Below are positions 63,013-64,000 of a DNA stretch of 64,000 nt, one piece after another (the first letter of the stretch is position 1; every line of letters begins with the position of its first letter). This DNA comes from an uncultured Prevotellaceae bacterium (lineage in GTDB: Bacteria > Bacteroidota > Bacteroidia > Bacteroidales > Bacteroidaceae): the NCBI GenBank assembly GCA_946626595.1, contig CAMOUQ010000002.1:1-64000 (forward strand). The letters are read 5' to 3'. The translations under genes were made by a program, and so were the position numbers. The notes below the pieces were generated by a model. That model worked only from the letters and a program-made list of their open reading frames with translations. It was not told the origin of the DNA and did no database searches.

Positions 63013-64000
63013 ATGCATACCAAGAGTGAACTCGAAAGCATGACTCCCGAACAACTTGTGGAGCTTGGACTGAGCATTGGTGCTCAGATGTCGAACGACA
63101 AAATGTCCCTTATATACAATATAATAGATAAAGAAGCTACGCTGCCCTCAGATGCGCCTGCATCGGAGAAACCCAAGCGCGGACGCCCAAAGAAGGCGAA
63201 GGAAGAGCCGACCCTTTTCCCTGAAAGCGAAACAACCACGCCCAAACAGAAAACGACAGAGAAGGCTGCTGAGAAGAAAGCAGAGAAGACCGAGAAAGCC
63301 GACGCACCTGCCGCCGAAAAGCCCAAACGCGGACGCCCAAAGAAGAGCGGAGCTGCTGAAAATGTAGCAACCAAGGCACCTGCCGAAGAGCAGACGGTAA
63401 GTACCGAATCGGAACCAGCCGAAAGCGTGAAGGCCGAGGAACCCAAGAAAACTCGTGGACGAAAGAAACAGCAGGAAGAAGCCACTGTTGCCGAGAATAC
63501 GGAACAGAAGGAAGCCGACGAGGTGGAAACCTTCTTCAAACGCAACGAGCCCGACTTCATCATCACCAAGGACCTCCCCGCTGTTGAGTCTACTCCGATT
63601 CAGCCAGAACCGAAGGCTGCCGAAGGAGCAACGCCATCAGCCGAAAAGCAAGGTCGTGGCCGCCAAGCCGAATCCAAGGACCAGGATACGTTCCTTCGAT
63701 ACGATTTTGGTGATTCCCTGAAGGGTGAAGGTGTGCTGGAAGTGATGCCAGAGGGATTCGGATTCCTGCGTTCGAGCGACTACAACTATCTGGCCTCGCC
63801 TGACGACATTTATGTCAGCCAGCAGATGGTCAAGACACTGGGACTGAAGACCGGCGACGTTGTAGAAGGTCCTGTTCGTCCACCTCGCGAAGGCGAGAAA
63901 TATTTCCCTCTGATAAAGGTGAACAGCATCAACGGATGCGACCCCAGCATTGCGCGAGACCGCAGTCCTTTCGAGCACCTCACACCCCTTTTCCCTGATG
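63013..64000 (+). CDS. rho: Transcription termination factor Rho, N-terminal part with long disordered insert (cut by window edge)
   Basis: The first 329 codons are present. Residues about 1-45 are the Rho N-terminal helical domain ([19 protein letters not shown]). Residues about 50-235 are a highly charged, low-complexity Lys/Glu/Ala/Pro region with two [11 protein letters not shown]-hook-like motifs and TRGRKK. The RNA-binding cold-shock-like domain follows ([43 protein letters not shown]). The ATPase domain lies beyond the window. Large inserts in this place are known in Bacteroidota Rho and have been linked to phase separation. Confidence 0.93.
   Translation, partial: MHTKSELESMTPEQLVELGLSIGAQMSNDKMSLIYNIIDKEATLPSDAPASEKPKRGRPKKAKEEPTLFPESETTTPKQKTTEKAAEKKAEKTEKADAPAAEKPKRGRPKKSGAAENVATKAPAEEQTVSTESEPAESVKAEEPKKTRGRKKQQEEATVAENTEQKEADEVETFFKRNEPDFIITKDLPAVESTPIQPEPKAAEGATPSAEKQGRGRQAESKDQDTFLRYDFGDSLKGEGVLEVMPEGFGFLRSSDYNYLASPDDIYVSQQMVKTLGLKTGDVVEGPVRPPREGEKYFPLIKVNSINGCDPSIARDRSPFEHLTPLFPD

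Overview
The window is chromosomal DNA of a Bacteroidota (order Bacteroidales, most likely a fairly GC-rich Prevotellaceae or close relative). The evidence is the primary-sigma promoter type (TTTG, 19-21 bp, TAnnTTTG) in front of many genes, few Shine-Dalgarno sequences, Bacteroidales-typical families (DUF4270, DUF4369, DUF4836, DUF4923, DUF5063, type III glutamine synthetase, Rho with a long disordered insert) and secreted GH109, GH31, GH28-GH105, GH106 and PL1 enzymes. I see no tRNA, rRNA, CRISPR array, insertion sequence or prophage. The DEAD-box helicase gene runs off the left edge and rho runs off the right edge.

Layout. 1-5.4 kb: leftward lon-tgt-lptG-helicase run. 5.35-6.07 kb: repeat-rich spacer. 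6.1-8.5 kb: trmN6, ansA, histidine phosphatase. 8.6-17.8 kb: GH109, then a leftward pair coding for a giant secreted tyrosine-phosphatase-like protein and a GH31 enzyme. 17.9-25.7 kb: rightward run of DUF5063, 3'-5' exonuclease, rlmI, nucleoside transporter, rsmE, DUF4836, ABC ATPase and permease. 25.8-27.6 kb: APH-RapZ fusion and a DUF486 membrane protein. 27.8-35.4 kb: divIC-like, two envelope genes, ligA, dapA, tcdA, aminotransferase, LolC-like permease. 35.8-42.2 kb: glnN, then cysC-cysD-cysN-sulfotransferase. 42.3-51.6 kb: DUF4270, GT5-like protein, panC-panD, DUF4923, RluD-like synthase, and serC-serA-DUF1015-yigZ. 52.3-59.6 kb: pectin/rhamnogalacturonan enzymes. 59.6-64 kb: DUF4332, rplU-rpmA, ABC-F, rho.

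Two things stand out. First, cysC-cysD-cysN is packed directly with a PAPS-dependent sulfotransferase and no sulfite-forming genes, so the locus looks built to make PAPS and sulfonate a small molecule; it resembles the steroid/cholesterol sulfonation locus reported in Bacteroides thetaiotaomicron. Second, the spacers are filled with short degenerate tandem arrays of fixed period: 8 bp (GTTAAAAN, AAAATGAG, GGGGACAR), 9 bp (CCCTAARGC) and 22 bp (dyad-bearing, core ACGTATTGT). Some supply stop codons or TTG start codons, and the 9-bp array also appears in frame inside the ABC-F gene. I do not know a published description of these arrays as one family.
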